A stretch of DNA of 5,495 nt from assembly GCA_910587905.1 (NCBI GenBank), contig CAJUOF010000172.1:1-5495 (forward strand), given 5' to 3'. This document shows positions 5,377 to 5,495 of the stretch, piece by piece. Position numbers and translations under genes: made by a program. The stretch's first letter is position 1. Each line of letters starts with the position of its first letter. The notes under the pieces are model-generated. The model saw only the letters and a list, made by a program, of their open reading frames with translations. It did no database searches and was not told where the DNA came from. This DNA is from an uncultured Lachnospiraceae bacterium. GTDB lineage: Bacteria > Bacillota_A > Clostridia > Lachnospirales > Lachnospiraceae.

Positions 5377-5495
5377 TTATTTCTTTTTGTTCGCTACAGT
5401 CTTCTTCGGACCTTTTCTTGTCCTGGCGTTGGTCTTTGTCTTCTGACCACGGACAGGCAGACCTCTTCTATGGCGGATTCCTCTGTAGCAGCCAA
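5377..5495 (-). CDS. rpsM: 30S ribosomal protein S13, C-terminal 38 residues (cut by window edge)
   Basis: S13 lies in the head of the small subunit, contacts the P-site tRNA through its basic tail and forms bridges to the large subunit. Only the C-terminus is in the window: GCYRGIRHRRGLPVRGQKTK, then TNARTRKGPKKTVANKKK and a TAA stop at 5379-5377. The RHRRGLPVRGQ(K/R)TxTNARTRKG block is the S13 signature and identifies the gene despite the short length. The coding sequence continues past 5495. Its position upstream of rpsK is the standard order of the alpha operon. Confidence 0.95.
   Translation of the reverse strand, partial: GCYRGIRHRRGLPVRGQKTKTNARTRKGPKKTVANKKK

Overview
The window looks like Bacillota DNA, most likely Lachnospiraceae or a close clostridial relative. 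The evidence is a ribosomal alpha operon with rpsD inside it, a zinc-free type S4, an enlarged L17, strong GGAGG ribosome-binding sites, and an alpha subunit whose sequence matches the Lachnospiraceae form as I remember it. The assignment is by eye, not by database search.

Left end (1-67): a technical artefact. Positions 10-67 match the 58-base Illumina P5/TruSeq universal adapter, joined directly to genomic DNA at 68. The contig therefore ends inside the first gene, and any gene call running past 68 carries a false tail (IGRASCRERV).

Sugar locus (68-2341): a leftward L-fucose/L-arabinose isomerase-like gene, cut to its first 223 residues, faces a rightward AraR-type regulator (GntR DNA-binding domain plus LacI-type sugar-binding domain). 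A 530-base, AT-rich, G-poor region separates them. It holds a good promoter candidate for each gene, and the leftward promoter is covered by short dyads that could be operators. The simplest reading is a divergently controlled sugar catabolic locus whose structural genes continue beyond the adapter-truncated end.

Junction (2342-2439): a long hairpin ends transcription from both sides, because the regulator and the ribosomal operon converge here.

Ribosomal alpha operon (2440-5495, leftward): in transcription order rpsM (only the last 38 codons), rpsK, rpsD, rpoA and rplQ. They encode small-subunit proteins S13, S11 and S4, the RNA polymerase alpha subunit, and large-subunit protein L17. rpsD and rpoA both start with GTG behind strong Shine-Dalgarno sequences. 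The rpsM-rpsK gap is unusually long (197 bases from the rpsM stop codon to the next clear feature, 212 in all) and contains a run of near-perfect hairpins. This is the most interesting unexplained structure in the window: either a palindromic intergenic repeat inserted in an essential operon or an RNA control element. I found no mobile-element gene, CRISPR array, tRNA or rRNA, and nothing that clearly amounts to a new multigene system.
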